Part shown: positions 13,901 to 23,058 of the stretch, one piece after another | How positions within the stretch are numbered: the stretch's first letter is position 1 | Layout: every line of letters starts with the position of its first letter | Origin: Cristatella mucedo | Taxonomy: Eukaryota > Bryozoa > Phylactolaemata > Cristatellidae | Assembly (NCBI GenBank): GCA_009760855.2 | Contig: WPIO01000013.1 | Location: forward strand, 2,740,501 to 2,804,500 | DNA length: 64,000 bases | Reading direction: 5' to 3' | Notes under the pieces: model-generated | What the model saw: only the letters and a program-made list of their open reading frames with translations | What the model was told of the DNA's origin: nothing | Databases searched by the model: none | Program-made: the position numbers and the translations under genes

Positions 13901-15695
13901 GTAAAGGCTCTTGTGTCGCTATACAAAAGAGGCTGTTAAATGTGTTAGTATTTGAATACGTTTTCAAAGTTGGTACCAAGTCGTAGACCCTGATTACCCA
14001 CCATTTCCAAGCAGATATGGGGGAGTTGGGTTGCAGGAGCAAGCCGTCTGTTTCGAAAACTCTCTGGGCTTATGAATTGTTACAGTTCTGTCCTGTCGGC
14101 AACAATTTTTTCGTTACTACATACTCCTTGAGGCAGAGAGCAAGGATCCGAGCCCGCCGGATGTTTTGAAGGCTCTGGGGGGGACAATGCTACTGCACAA
14201 AGGCACTAAGCATCAGCAAAAGCCCGTAAGTACGCCAGCCAACTCCTACAATACAAATTCCAAAGAAAGGGAAAAAACGTGAACGCTGACGCACGACCTC
14301 GGCTTCTAGCGACATCTTGCACTTCTGGCAGCAGAGGCCTGAAGCAGACCTCCTCACTATTCGGCTGCCACTCCGAGGCCTACTGCGTGACTTTCGCACG
14401 TGCGGTAGCTGGACAGGCACCCAGGACGGAATGCGAAGCTCTTAGGAACCAGACAGCATCGCTAGGCATATTATAAGATCAAGCAGCAACTGCAAAACCA
14501 GGGCATGAATTTTCGCTCCGGCGCTGAGACAATTACAACCTTTTTAACCAGCAATAACTGCACACGGAAAAGCCTGGTCCTGCAGAACGACATGCTAAAA
14601 GAAACCGAGCAAGGGCTCTCTTGCTCTTGCGTCGAAACAAGGGGCAGAGGGTTGTTCATCGGGTCAGGGAACAGTGTACAGGGTGCGACATCGACACTGG
14701 TCGTCCGGGCACAAGCCCTGTGCTCCAAAGGCTAGGCGCAGAAAATGGACGGCAGAAACGAGACGTGTAGCTTTCGACAGAGAACATTCGTTTGGAACTG
14801 CATAAGAGAGGAACACAATCGCGTAAGAGCAGAGCATACTCGTGGGACAAGTGGGCACGCCCACTTAGTGCCGGTCCAGACAGCAGCCTCGAACTGAGCC
14901 AACCGGGTCGACCGATGCTTCATAGGGCTAAGCCGACCGACGTCGCTCGTACAAGAGCTTCGTTTGCACCAGCGGGAGCACGTGATAGCCGACGCAAACA
15001 TTTTCGGGCCGGCGACGATGGCGAAAGACTCGCGAGCGAAAGCCAGCGCGAAACATCCACCCGCCGGCCGCTCGGTAAACTGCCGACGAAGGTATGCGGC
15101 AGCGAGCGACGACGCCTACGCAGAGGGAAAAAATCACGCGCAGCAGCTTGACCGTAAGGAGAACGAATATGCCGGCCAATCTGCGGCGGCGGCGGCAGCG
15201 GCGGCGGAAGTTTCCCCGCCTCCCATGGCAAATCGAATCGGCACACGAGTCGTCCAACAGCAAGCTACTTTAATTGAGCTGACGAAGACTATTCCGAATC
15301 AGTGCGAGACCGCGGGACTTACCGAGCAAACAGGCGCGCGGCGAGCGCTCTACTACGCAGTTCGCGAGCAGACACCTCCGAAACCAGTGCAGACACATGC
15401 CCAGCGTTTGGCTCTGACCTAGCTAGCGTGCGCGATAAGCGTGCGCGCAGAAGAACGCACGCACGCGCGCGCAAACTGCTCACGCCGGGGGCGAGGAGCG
15501 TGCGGCGGCGGCGGCGACCCGAAATAAGGGAGCAGACGGGGCTAGCGCGCCCACAGCAGCCTCCTTCCGATACAAGCAGTCGAACTGACAAGTGCATGCA
15601 GACACCGGGATTATGAGAACGTCGATTATAAGAACTAGGCGCTCTCCAACTCTCGCGCTCACCTGGCCGGATGCATCTTCCGGTAGGTTCGTCAT
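3285..15695 (-). CDS. SZT2: SZT2 (KICSTOR complex subunit), 5' part of gene, 7 coding exons, 3' end outside window
   Basis: SZT2 is a very large protein that, with KPTN, ITFG2 and KICS2, forms KICSTOR. KICSTOR tethers GATOR1 to lysosomes and so limits mTORC1 when amino acids are scarce. Seven minus-strand exons join in frame: 15695-15663, 11532-11410, 10502-10341, 10232-10155, 8455-8363, 7961-7842 and 3453-3285, about 259 residues. All junctions are phase 0 except the last donor (phase 1). Exon by exon the translation follows the human N-terminus as I recall it: the EAxQVxLLM then RISRN block (residues 14-31), the FDVSPS strand (97-102), the FxxPGS segment (133-138), and the LQLLP-like helix end (IQLLPDN, 247-253). 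D98-x-S100-x-S102 looks like the MIDAS motif of a vWA-like fold. The introns are long and full of repeats. The exon that should carry the ITDG-type strand lies left of base 1. It is transcribed divergently from MED8. Confidence 0.9.
4750..5065 (-). repeat. Repeat X, copy 1 (unclassified)
   Basis: Aligns with 25245-25545 in the same orientation. Shared blocks include TCTCCGG at one end and GGGGTCGTTTC near the other. The minus-strand translations share a GTVRG segment about 50 residues from a common MAR-type start. Coding origin is uncertain. Confidence 0.45.
6120..6272 (+). mobile_element. SINE-A copy, diverged
   Basis: Contains GGGTTCGAATTC as B box, then GGCTCTTCTGTC and an ATAAATGAGG tail in the SINE-A order. 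Confidence 0.5.
7411..7456. repeat. 23-bp direct tandem duplication
   Basis: Two 23-bp units, 7411-7433 and 7434-7456, differ at one base (TTATC versus TTACC). Confidence 0.85.
7842..7961 (-). CDS. SZT2: SZT2 coding exon 6
   Basis: Forty codons (164-203) between CATGTTGTAG and GTATTG. VLLHGYL then FLDLVYGELDRFENEV matches the SZT2 helix FLQQVYEQLCLFEDKV as recalled. Phase 0 at both ends. Confidence 0.9.
8363..8455 (-). CDS. SZT2: SZT2 coding exon 5
   Basis: Thirty-one codons (133-163) between TTTCATTGCAG and GTTGGT. FKIPGSSC followed by YLYVTVIAYSPLI matches the FRVPGSC and IYVTIQAYSSII segment of human SZT2 as recalled. Phase 0 at both ends. Confidence 0.9.
8883..9710 (-). mobile_element. 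LINE-A copy with internal deletion
   Basis: The 3' tail region (8883-9000) and C-terminal coding region (9040-9180) are followed by the EN-RT spacer region (about 9250-9450), which aligns with 1870-2050. The RT core between is missing. A CT-rich tract (9725-9860) follows. Confidence 0.6.
9725..9860. repeat. CT-rich low-complexity tract
   Basis: Imperfect TCTC and CACTC runs on the plus strand inside the SZT2 intron between exons 4 and 5. Confidence 0.7.
10155..10232 (-). CDS. SZT2: SZT2 coding exon 4
   Basis: Twenty-six codons (107-132) between TTTTGTAG and GTGAGC. The MFEAFRNCIIGLTKP segment corresponds to the helix that follows the DxSPS strand in SZT2. Phase 0 at both ends. Confidence 0.85.
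10341..10502 (-). CDS. SZT2: SZT2 coding exon 3, vWA-like strand with DxSxS
   Basis: Fifty-four codons (residues 53-106) between a T-rich AAG acceptor and a GTGAGT donor. It ends with the hydrophobic strand LVFAFDVSPS, equivalent to human IELDLSPS as recalled. The acceptor ends in AAG rather than CAG or TAG, so the exact 5' boundary is a little less certain. Confidence 0.85.
10858..10914. repeat. (GT)n microsatellite
   Basis: Uninterrupted GT repeat of about 28 units in the SZT2 intron between exons 2 and 3. The rest of that intron (10503-11409) shows nothing else. Confidence 0.95.
11410..11532 (-). CDS. SZT2: SZT2 coding exon 2
   Basis: Forty-one codons (residues 12-52) between a TGCGCAG acceptor and a GTAAGC donor. 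It contains EQVYLLMSKEHRISRN, the most recognisable SZT2 N-terminal signature. Phase 0 at both ends. Confidence 0.92.
12283..12330. repeat. Imperfect (CAG)n tract
   Basis: CAG units interrupted by CAA and CGG triplets, in a SZT2 intron and not in a coding exon. Confidence 0.85.
12366..12555 (+). mobile_element. SINE-A copy, near full length
   Basis: Starts GAGCCGTGATGGC, has A box-like TGGCACACTAGGTAAGG and B box GGTTCGATTCC, then the conserved body and a T-rich 3' end. Good reference copy for the family. Confidence 0.8.
12660..12826 (-). mobile_element. SINE-A copy
   Basis: Minus-strand copy with GACTCGAACCC as reversed B box. It faces the plus-strand copy 12366-12555 across about 100 bp, making an inverted pair. 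Confidence 0.75.
12827..12905 (+). mobile_element. SINE-B 3' fragment
   Basis: GAAGCACCTGAATAGAGATT and TCTCTTGGGG are the SINE-B tail. It abuts the 5' end of the minus-strand SINE-A. Confidence 0.6.
13222..13385 (+). mobile_element. SINE-A copy, diverged head
   Basis: The body GGCGATCCTTTATTG...AAGGCTCTTCTGCC and the tail GCTGCTAAATCAGC are present. The tRNA-like head is degraded. Confidence 0.65.
13785..13955 (+). mobile_element. SINE-A copy
   Basis: B box GGGTTCGAATCC, body GGGCGATCCTTTATCGCC and tail AAGAGGCTGTTAAAT are all clear. Confidence 0.8.
15663..15695 (-). CDS. SZT2: SZT2 coding exon 1 (start codon)
   Basis: Eleven codons, MTNLPEDASGQ, followed by a GTGAGC donor. The short acidic leader before the conserved EAxQV block matches the short first coding exon expected for SZT2. 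The ATG is 165 bp from the MED8 ATG. It joins in phase 0 to exon 2. Confidence 0.8.
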
Positions 15696-15860
15696 TTCTC
15701 AGCAGCGGAGCTAGCTACCCGGGGGCGCACATTGCAACCGCAAACCACGCACTACGGTCCGTGACAGCGAGCGCAATGGATCAGTGTTTACGGTGGGCTT
15801 GCACTTCCGGTCTCCAGCGTGCCGGGTCCCTGCCGTCCTAAGGATACGCTGAACCGGAAA
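15696..15860. promoter_or_regulatory. Bidirectional promoter and both 5' UTRs of SZT2 (minus) and MED8 (plus)
   Basis: Only 165 bp separate the two start codons, so both transcription starts and both 5' UTRs must fit here, unless upstream non-coding exons exist. A perfect ETS-family consensus (ACCGGAAGT, read on the minus strand) lies at 15803-15811. Further ETS-like cores occur at 15677-15684, inside SZT2 exon 1, and just before the MED8 ATG. No TATA box is visible. ETS/GABP sites without TATA are typical of divergent housekeeping promoters in animals. Confidence 0.7.
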
Positions 15861-15866
15861 ATGCAG
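15861..15866 (+). CDS. MED8: MED8 coding exon 1 (two codons, Met-Gln)
   Basis: ATGCAG followed by the donor GTAGAC, with A at -3. Joining to 16861 gives MQRLEEKQLE, which matches the human start MQREEKQLE as recalled. This is why I chose this start over the upstream in-frame Met codons of the open frame around 16810. Confidence 0.75.
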
Positions 15867-18059
15867 GTAGACACTTCTCTTCGAGATTTGTAGCGCGCTC
15901 AACTGGTGCCATTGCTTGAATCAAGTTGCGTTCACGAGTAGAGATGATCACTGTAAAATTGGATGGGCTGGCGCGCGTTGGCGGCCTGAATCGGCGGCTC
16001 AAATTGGCTTAGCTGCAGTCGCGCTGCCAATGAGTAGCTTGCGTGCGCTTTGTTCTCTCTATTAGTTCCCCGCAGTCTTAACAGCGCACGTCGCAATGCG
16101 TGTCCGCAGAAAGTTCGTTCAGACTGCCTAGTCATGCGCGGCTTCGCCTGTTTGTTTTACGGAATCGTACGTGGTTCTCAAACCAGTCGCTGGCGAAACG
16201 TTTCATCCTCGTTTAATCATGCGCTTGCTATTTCTCACCAGTTCACGCGCTCAAGGCTATCATAATTGCGGCACTTCGCTCGTCTCTGGACCTACTTCTT
16301 CCCTAACGGGCCTACGTCGGAACTCGATACCATAGCTGCTCTTTGAGGCACTCGATTTTCGAATTAGCATCTATTTCCGACCTGAATAACTTCTCTAGTC
16401 TAGCAAGTAAAGCAGTTAAACTGTCCGGTTTGCGCCTGCCTGCTGTCTGCATTCGAAATATTGCACCCTGGAGAGTTAAGCTCAGCCCAGTGAGGGCGGG
16501 CTTCGTGTCCGTCGAAAGCGAGTGGGCACGCGGTGGCCGAATTTTTCAGATGCGATTTGGCTCGCTGCGGCGGCGGACTTGCGCTCGTGCGCTCGCAGTT
16601 CGAAACCACTGGCGCTTCTGCATAGAGCGCGGCTGGTTGGGCAGCATTGTGACTCCCAGTGCACTTGTGCTGTGAGCGAGAAAAGCTGCCAACCCGTAGG
16701 CAGTGTCCACCGGCAGCCAGCGGTCGGCTGTGCGAGCGTGCCCAGGGCGCGTGCACCGGCCGCCCTCGCCACGAGCTCGTCTACAAGGGGACGGGTTCAC
16801 CGCGTGTGCATGCCGGACGCTGCTCCCGGGCTCTGCTCCGTGGCTGGTTCCCTCCCGCAGAGGCTCGAGGAGAAGCAGCTGGAGAGCACGCTGGACGGCA
16901 TGATACAGCGTGTGCAGGACATTCGCACGTCGATTACGCAGTTCCTGTGGAAGCTGGACAACGAGCACGACCGTCTCAACTGGCCGAGTATGCTCGACAG
17001 CTTTGCGCTACTCACCAGCCAGATCAGCTCGCTGCAGAAGTTGCTGCAGAGCGACAAGACGGCTCAGCTGCGCAACTACGTCCTCATACCGCTGCACCTG
17101 TCGCCAGATCGCGACGTCGAGCTCGAGGTTCGAGTGGCCGCCGGCTTGCTGCCACGGTCTCGGTGGTGGCGTCTGCTGCTGCAGCATCTGCTGCTGCTGC
17201 AGTGCATGCTGTGATTCATGGCTCGTGGCAGTCCGGCCTCGCTCACCTGGGTGCCGTGACGGGAGCACACCGGCTTGCTCTGCCACTGCCACTGCATGTC
17301 ACTCCACACCGCCTCCATTCCCGAAGAGCGATTGTCGGCCGCTATGCTAGCACCTGCGCTTTGCTTGTCTTGCCGTGAGCCTATATTTTCTCCGCTGCCG
17401 CTCGTTGGCGCTTTCAGAAAGCGACCGAAGGCCGCGTGGTCGCGTTCAGTCATGAGGTCGTGCCTGACTACTTGCGCACGAAGCCGGAGATTGACGTCGA
17501 GCAGAAGATGCAGCAGATCAGCCAGAAGTGTGCCAACCTGCAGGTCGATACTGCGCAGAAGCAGGTCAACCAGCTGAACAAGGTCTGCTCGCACATCCTC
17601 GACCTCGTTCAGATCAAGCGTGACGAGTGGGAAAGTGACTCGGGTGAGTTTGTGACCGGAGGCCTCGGCGCTTGGCGCTCCCTTGCGGCACGCACGAGTT
17701 ACCCGGGTGAGCGTGGAGTGACGTGGCTGCAGCATGTGAAGCGGTCTGTTGGGCTTCGTGGTGGCTTCGCCTGCACGGTCAGTGATATGCAAACGTCAGG
17801 CTGTCGGCTGCGTCTGTTTGTAAATCAGAAACAACAAGACACCGTCAGCCATTTGCTTCTGTGTCCATGGCGCCAACATCAAGCAGCAGGTGTCTAAAGC
17901 ACTTCGCCCCCCTTCTTCTTTGTTGTTCCTTGTCCCTTCACTGTTGCGTGTCACTCCACCAGTTAACCTGCTTTGCGGCATCGGGTTCGTCGAACGGGAA
18001 ATATCTTGCTCGACGCAGTTGTTGATGTGCATCGACTCCTATCACTTACCCCTTTGGCG

Positions 18060-18158
<99 letters not shown>

Positions 18159-18781
18159 CTCTCTCTTCCAGCCAGTTGGGGAAGTCATCCTGGTCCGCTC
18201 ACCTGCGGCCCACACTCAGTCCTGCGTACCTCGATCGCTCGGCATTGTGCTGGATTGTAGCTCTGCTCGTTTGGCGCACTCACAGAGCTAGGCAGAGCCG
18301 CTTTCATGCCAGTTGCACAGTCGCACCAATTCGAGGTCCGCGGCTTCGAACTCCACGTGTGACTTCCTCTCGTGACATTACTGCAGGTTACCTTTGTATC
18401 AGCCTCTTCCCCTGTAAGCGGCCTTCGTCTGAATTAGTTCTTTTGCCTATTTTGTGCACTTGCGCCTAAATCTCGTTGACCTTTGTGTGTAGCTTCGACT
18501 TTGATTGTGAGCCTGTAATTGCTGCACACGTTTTCCCGTACAACTTTGAAAATTGATTTAGTTGGCATCGCTTGGATAGTTCACCGTTCATCATTCAGGG
18601 CACAAGCGATCTCAGACTGAAACGTCTTCTCAAGCTGATACAAATGTATTGGTTAGCGCTGCCATGTTTGGCAAAGGCCTTCGTCACGGTGAGGGAGTCC
18701 AGTCGCAGCTGCCGAACTCGCACTCGGATCTGGCCGGCCCCTCTGCCACAACCCAGCAGCAGCTGGCTGCGCAAAGAGCAG
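15861..18781 (+). CDS. MED8: MED8, Mediator complex subunit 8 (four exons; last C-terminal part not located)
   Basis: MED8 is a subunit of the Mediator head module, which links transcription activators to RNA polymerase II in the nucleus. Exons 15861-15866, 16861-17127, 17418-17643 and 18599-18781 join in frame to 227 codons. Human MED8 is about 268 residues. The translation follows the human protein as recalled throughout: MQ-R at the start, EEKQLE (6-11), RLNWPSMLDSFALL (39-52), IPLHLSPDRD (78-87), EGRVVAFSHEVVPDYLRTKP (95-114), AQKQVNQLNKVCS, then ALVSA-type and FGKGL segments and a Gln-rich tail. N-terminal helices form the MED18/MED20-contacting helical module in known Mediator structures. 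Exon 4 either splices at 18782 to an unfound final exon or reads through to a TGA at about 18844-18846. Confidence 0.95.
15867..16860. other. MED8 intron 1
   Basis: About 1 kb, moderately GC-rich near its 3' end. Open frames here are on both strands and are not supported by conserved sequence. No repeats recognised. Confidence 0.6.
16861..17127 (+). CDS. MED8: MED8 coding exon 2
   Basis: Eighty-nine codons (residues 3-91) after the acceptor CTCCCGCAG and before the donor GTTCGA. It encodes the N-terminal helical region with EEKQLE, LNWPSMLDSFALL and LSPDRD. Both ends are phase 0. The open frame continues upstream to 16522, but a pyrimidine-rich acceptor lies exactly at the start of the conserved part. 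Confidence 0.92.
17418..17643 (+). CDS. MED8: MED8 coding exon 3
   Basis: 226 bp after GCTTTCAG and before GTGAGT, covering residues 92-167. It starts with KATEGRVVAFSHEVVP, the most conserved MED8 block, and continues into an amphipathic helix rich in Gln and Lys. It ends in phase 1 within the ESDSG motif. Confidence 0.93.
17644..18598. other. MED8 intron 3
   Basis: Contains a long (CT)n tract at 18062-18160. Nothing else recognised. Confidence 0.6.
18062..18160. repeat. (CT)n microsatellite
   Basis: About 49 CT units with two interruptions, in MED8 intron 3. On the transcribed strand this is a very long pyrimidine tract, followed by TCTTCCAG, a possible cryptic acceptor. Confidence 0.95.
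18599..18781 (+). CDS. MED8: MED8 coding exon 4
   Basis: 183 bp after CATCATTCAG. Residues about 167-227 include ADTNVLVSAAMFGKGL, which matches the DTNALVAAVAFGKGL segment of human MED8 as recalled, then a Ser/Gln-rich tail. The proposed donor is GTAGGA at 18782. If it is not used, the frame stops at about 18846 after 21 unrelated residues. An earlier GTGAGG at 18689 could be an alternative donor. Confidence 0.8.
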
Positions 18782-18954
18782 GTAGGACGCTGCTTTACAG
18801 ATTTGCCTGGTCTGCCGGTCGCTACCCACTCGGCCGCACCGGCTGATGCTGATAATGCAGTCACTTGCGGTTTGCTCGAGTCATATGCCAGGAGTGTCAG
18901 CAGAGAGTGCCTCACTTGAGCAGTTGTCAGCCCCTTGGGCACCCTGACTGCCTG

Positions 18955-20250
18955 CCACCCACCTTAGTGGTAACTCACTACATCACCATCGCAGTAGATA
19001 GAAAGGAAGCATGTCAATAGGTTAGTGATAGCATTCACGGTGTCTTGCACAAAGGACACTTCATACGGACCCAGCAAATGCTGTGAGGAACGGGTGTCTT
19101 TCTTGCTTCTTTTGAAATTTTGTCAAGTCAGGGGATGTCGTGGTCTCAGGCGGGAGTTGGTTCTGAGCTTTGGGAGCATAGGAACTAAATGCACAGCCTC
19201 CAAACGATTCGAGGCTGGTTTGAGGTACAGCTGAACGAATCGGGTCAGAAAAGCATGTTGCACGATGCCTGGCCCGGTTGGGAAGGAGTTCGGATAGGTA
19301 GGCTGGAGCAAGAGAATGAAGGTCCTAAAAGTGAGTGACAAAATTTCCTTTGCAGCAAATGCAAAGCACTTAGAAAGAGATTGAGTTATGTGGGGGTACT
19401 TTACCAAGTGTATTATTATTGTTATTAAAACCTTGAAGTCGATGCACTGCTTGATGGGAAGCCAGTGCATGTCAGTGAGAAATGATGTTGTAGCTACCAT
19501 GCTCACGATGGACGAATCTGGCGTCTGAGTTTTGCACCAACTGTAAGGGCCTTATTGCACAGGCCGGAAGATCTGCAAGTAGAGAGTTACAGAAGTCGAG
19601 ACTGGATATCGTAAATACATAGATCAACTTCGATGTGGAATTCCCGTTTAAGCAGGCCCGACTTTTTTTCATGTTACGTAGCTGAAAGTAGGCAGACTTG
19701 ACCTGATAGGGTCGTCTAGAGAAAGATCAATTAGGAACAGGACACTCAGATTTCGTACAGATACTACAGGAGATATGCTGGCCGAGCCCATTTTGAGGGA
19801 TTGTTTTTTTAGTTTCAGCATTAGGTTTGCCCGTAACTAGTTAATTGGGTTTATCATCATTCCATTTGATAAATTGTATTGCCATCTAAGTGTAAATGTC
19901 AGCAATACATGCATCAAGGGAGTTGAGAGAGTTTGTCATGCTGGAAAGCAGGGCAGGATCAAAGCACTGGCATGGTTCAACGTCGTACACATAGAAATGG
20001 AAGTCTGGATTGTTTCTGACGATTACATCGGCCAGAGGGAGAGTATAGATTGCAAAAACAAGTGGACAAAAGCTCAGAGCCCTGGGTTACCCCCCCCCCC
20101 ACCAGTACTTTATCGGCTCCTCGGATGACTGTTGCCCATTGACATCAAAGCTCACGAGTCTCCCACTGTGATTGCCACATCCGTGAAGAGTCGGGGCAGC
20201 TGTCCGAAGCTAGATCAAACTCGCTGAATGCTCGGTTTTGATCATTTCTA
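18955..20250 (-). mobile_element. LINE-A copy, 5'-truncated, with nested LINE-A tail
   Basis: Minus-strand copy downstream of MED8. It runs from the 3' region through the LDFCNSLLAxLPACAIRxLQL segment to the degraded YADD region (about 20000) and the upstream RT part (about 20150). An opposite-orientation LINE-A tail is inserted at about 19347-19437. Confidence 0.75.
19347..19437 (+). mobile_element. LINE-A 3' tail fragment nested in a minus-strand LINE-A
   Basis: TTTGCAGCAAATGCAAAGC, the hairpin region and ATTATTATTGTTATT, flanked by AAAA on both sides. The host element resumes with CCTTGAAGTCGATG. Confidence 0.75.
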
Positions 20251-21339
20251 GTTCCTGATGTAAGCCGGCGCCAATGATGTATCTTGCGTGCTTGTAGCTC
20301 CGGTGCCGACTATTAATCTGGCCAGTGGCAAGACCGGTGCTTCTATTCGTCCCACGGTACGAACGATTGGTAACCAGTATGCACGGCCATGAGGGACTAG
20401 GAACAACGAGAATCTGTCTCTCGTTGTCTCTGTCTATCGAGTGGGTTGCCTCTCGGTGGAAGCCAAGAGCAGGTCTGGTCTGTTGCTCCCTTCGACTACC
20501 GTCGAAAGCCTGTCAGTACCTGTCTGCCTCTCCTCTGCCGTGATGCGTTCAAGAAAGCATCACCACCATCACCGAATCGTTAAATCGCCCGTGGGGCGTG
20601 GTACTTGCCTGACCAATTTGATACGGCTGTGCTTGTGCTGTCTGAGCCTCCTAATGCAGGGATGACGGCATGGCCGACGGCATGTTTGTTATCAGTACTT
20701 GAGTATTAAAAAGAAAAGGTTTTTATAATGATCTCATGTCTTGAAATGTCATGTGGACCACCAGCACAAGCTTCACGGTAGGCTTGGCCAGCATGTCATA
20801 CATTGCATTACATTACGTGCGGCTACGTGTGGAGTCGTGCACCACTGAATGGTGGTGCTATTCTAGAGCAGTGGGCAAATCGCCTGGTCTGTCAAAGTTC
20901 TACCACCTATTGCTGCATTCACGGAGTCGAGAATTTCCATATAAATATAATACCAATTCTTTATTTGTCAGTGATGAGATGGTTTTAAGGGCTGTTGGAT
21001 TCGGCTACTGTGCCGGAGGCTTTGCTTAGTTTTCAGTAGTGTGAACTACTTACTAAACAGCCTTTAAAATGCAACATTTGCCGTTGTGTGGGGAATTGTA
21101 GCACATAAAAAATAGCACACTGCAGGTCGCTGCTGTCATTTCAAGCAGACTTCCCACCTTTGGAAGAGTTCACGTGGCATCACTTTCTTTTGGTCTCATT
21201 GTGGAAAAGGCAAGTTTCTTCGAGCAACTTCGAGTGCAGCCCTTGCCCTGACTTACGAACAATGGTTTTGCTGTAGCTGACGCCGACAATTGTCCCCGTC
21301 ATAAAATCAAGTTTTGTAGATTCTCTGTCGCACGCTGCT

Positions 21340-21450
21340 GCTAGTGTGTGTGCCGAAGGTCACTCGGGCTTGGAGTAAGCTGTAGAAAACTCTCCGAATG
21401 CAACACCCGCGTGACCTTTGCGGCATTCTTTTTGGGGCTTAAAGCTGGAT
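21340..21450 (+). mobile_element. LINE-B 3' end fragment
   Basis: GAGTAAGCTGTAGAAAACTC and the following bases align with the 3' ends of the LINE-B relics near 29130 and 55390. Confidence 0.5.
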
Positions 21451-21490
21451 ATATAAAAAAAAATCCTAGCTGATTAAACAGCCTCTTTTT
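21450..21490 (-). mobile_element. SINE-A tail fragment
   Basis: TAGCTGATTAAACAGCCTCT is the reverse complement of the SINE-A 3' end. No head is present. Confidence 0.5.
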
Positions 21491-23058
21491 CAATTTTTTG
21501 ATTCAATTTTCCAGCGATTCGATAAAAATTGGGTGTAAGCTTGCCAGCTTGACTTGATTAAAATACCATTTATGCTAGGTTGGCTTGACTATTTAAGGTT
21601 TTTGAGCGAACACTCTGTAAATCGGCAAATTGGTTTTTAAGTGCCTATATTTCCTAGCGGCAGCTTGCAAGCGGACGAATCTTCCCCTATGCCTATATTC
21701 ATGGCAGGGCTTAATTGCATTAGGACGACTGCTTGTTATATAGTGCTAGTCTATACCTTGTAAAATCACGGTAAACCAGCTTTGCTTTGATAGGTGAACC
21801 TGGGTGTTCGCTGACGTAGCTGGTGAGCCAGCACGACTGTCTTGCAGTTCTCTCATAATGTTGCAAAATCTTTCGCAACTGAAAATTTTAAAACTATTCA
21901 AAATTAAAATACAAGTTACTTTGATAATAAAGTATTAATACTATTTTGAGTGTACCATTAAATCTTCAATTTCAAATACTAGCGTGTGGACGATGTTGCT
22001 AGATGTGCAAATTAAAAAATTATTTAAACTTTTTTTGAGATGCCACTAGTTGTAGCTGTACCTTCTTAGAAATACTAGAAATATCGCAACGAAGGGCACA
22101 GCCTAAGCGTGACGTCGGACACTTGCGTGTTAGGAATACTGGCGAAGCCCTGAGCCTCGGAATCACGGCTAGCGACTCGTAGGTGCAGCACCCATAAATG
22201 GCACTTTGATGTAAACCTCAAATGCCTAGGCCGACTCCGGAAGCTGGCTGCCTTATAATATCGTCGCCTCATATGCGGTTTGGGCCGGAGATTATCGCTT
22301 AATCGGTTCCTAGCCATTACATTTCAGGAACCGCGAATAATAAATATCAGTCATAATCTGACTGATTTAGCTCCCCGCCGCTTCAACGCCTTTATATTTA
22401 TTTGACACGCTTCCTTTACACCGTTTGCTAAGTTTCGGGAGATGGCATTCTCTGAGGCGTTAACAAATGTATTGCTATTCTTATTATCGATCAATGCAAT
22501 CGGTATGCAGATCGGTGACCTGGTGTTATTACGACGGGACATCATTACTCGTTTAAGTGTTGCAGTTAGATGATATGCCAGCGATGTGGCTCGACGCGAT
22601 CTGTTTGAGCTCGCGATAGTCGAGAACGGGCCTCGCTTACCCGCAGTGTACGGACATTACTCATCGCAAGGTGCTTCGCGTGAGAGAAATCGTACGGGAT
22701 CTCCGTGACTTGTGGCGTTGAATACAGTCGCTGCGCTTACGTGCTGAAAAGGAGAAGGGTTCATTGGTTCATTCAGGCTTTATTGATAAGCAGCGGGATT
22801 TTTTCTTTTTTTCTGACATAAATGTATAAAGTTTCGGTTCATAGAATTATAACGCCGAACAAACGAACGCTCGTGTGCTGACGACGACGGGCGGGCTCCA
22901 CAGCTGCCGAAACGCCGCTCACTTCCAACCGGTGGTTCTGAGCATGAGTGCGAACGCAGTAAGTGGATCGTCCCGTCTATAGCGTCTCAGGCGCGATACT
23001 GTAACTGTGAGGGTCGCGAGCTAGTCGGCGTGAAGCCCGACCGAGTTGCAAATTACCA

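Larger units (their letters stand above)
11533..15662. other. SZT2 intron 1
   Basis: Contains a CAG-rich tract and four SINE-A copies (12366, 12660, 13222, 13785) plus a SINE-B tail. The last kilobase before exon 1 (about 14.8-15.6 kb) is CpG-rich with GGC/GCG runs, consistent with the CpG-rich neighbourhood of the divergent promoter. No other gene seen. Confidence 0.5.

Noticed and set aside
14920-15616. Several long frames on both strands rich in Arg and Ala
   Set aside because: They are expected by chance in GC-rich DNA near the divergent promoter, and show no conserved sequence or splice pattern.
16522-17214. 230-codon frame as the MED8 first exon
   Set aside because: Conserved MED8 sequence starts exactly at an acceptor (16861) and stops at a donor (17127). 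The two-codon exon at 15861 explains the start better.
18386-18412. 27-bp mini-exon in MED8 intron 3
   Set aside because: Splice sites look fine and the frame is kept, but the residues have no counterpart in MED8, and exon 3 to exon 4 joins well without it.
20660-20710. Possible last MED8 exon after a CTAATGCAG acceptor
   Set aside because: It fits the phase but encodes only 15 residues that do not resemble the known MED8 C-terminus.
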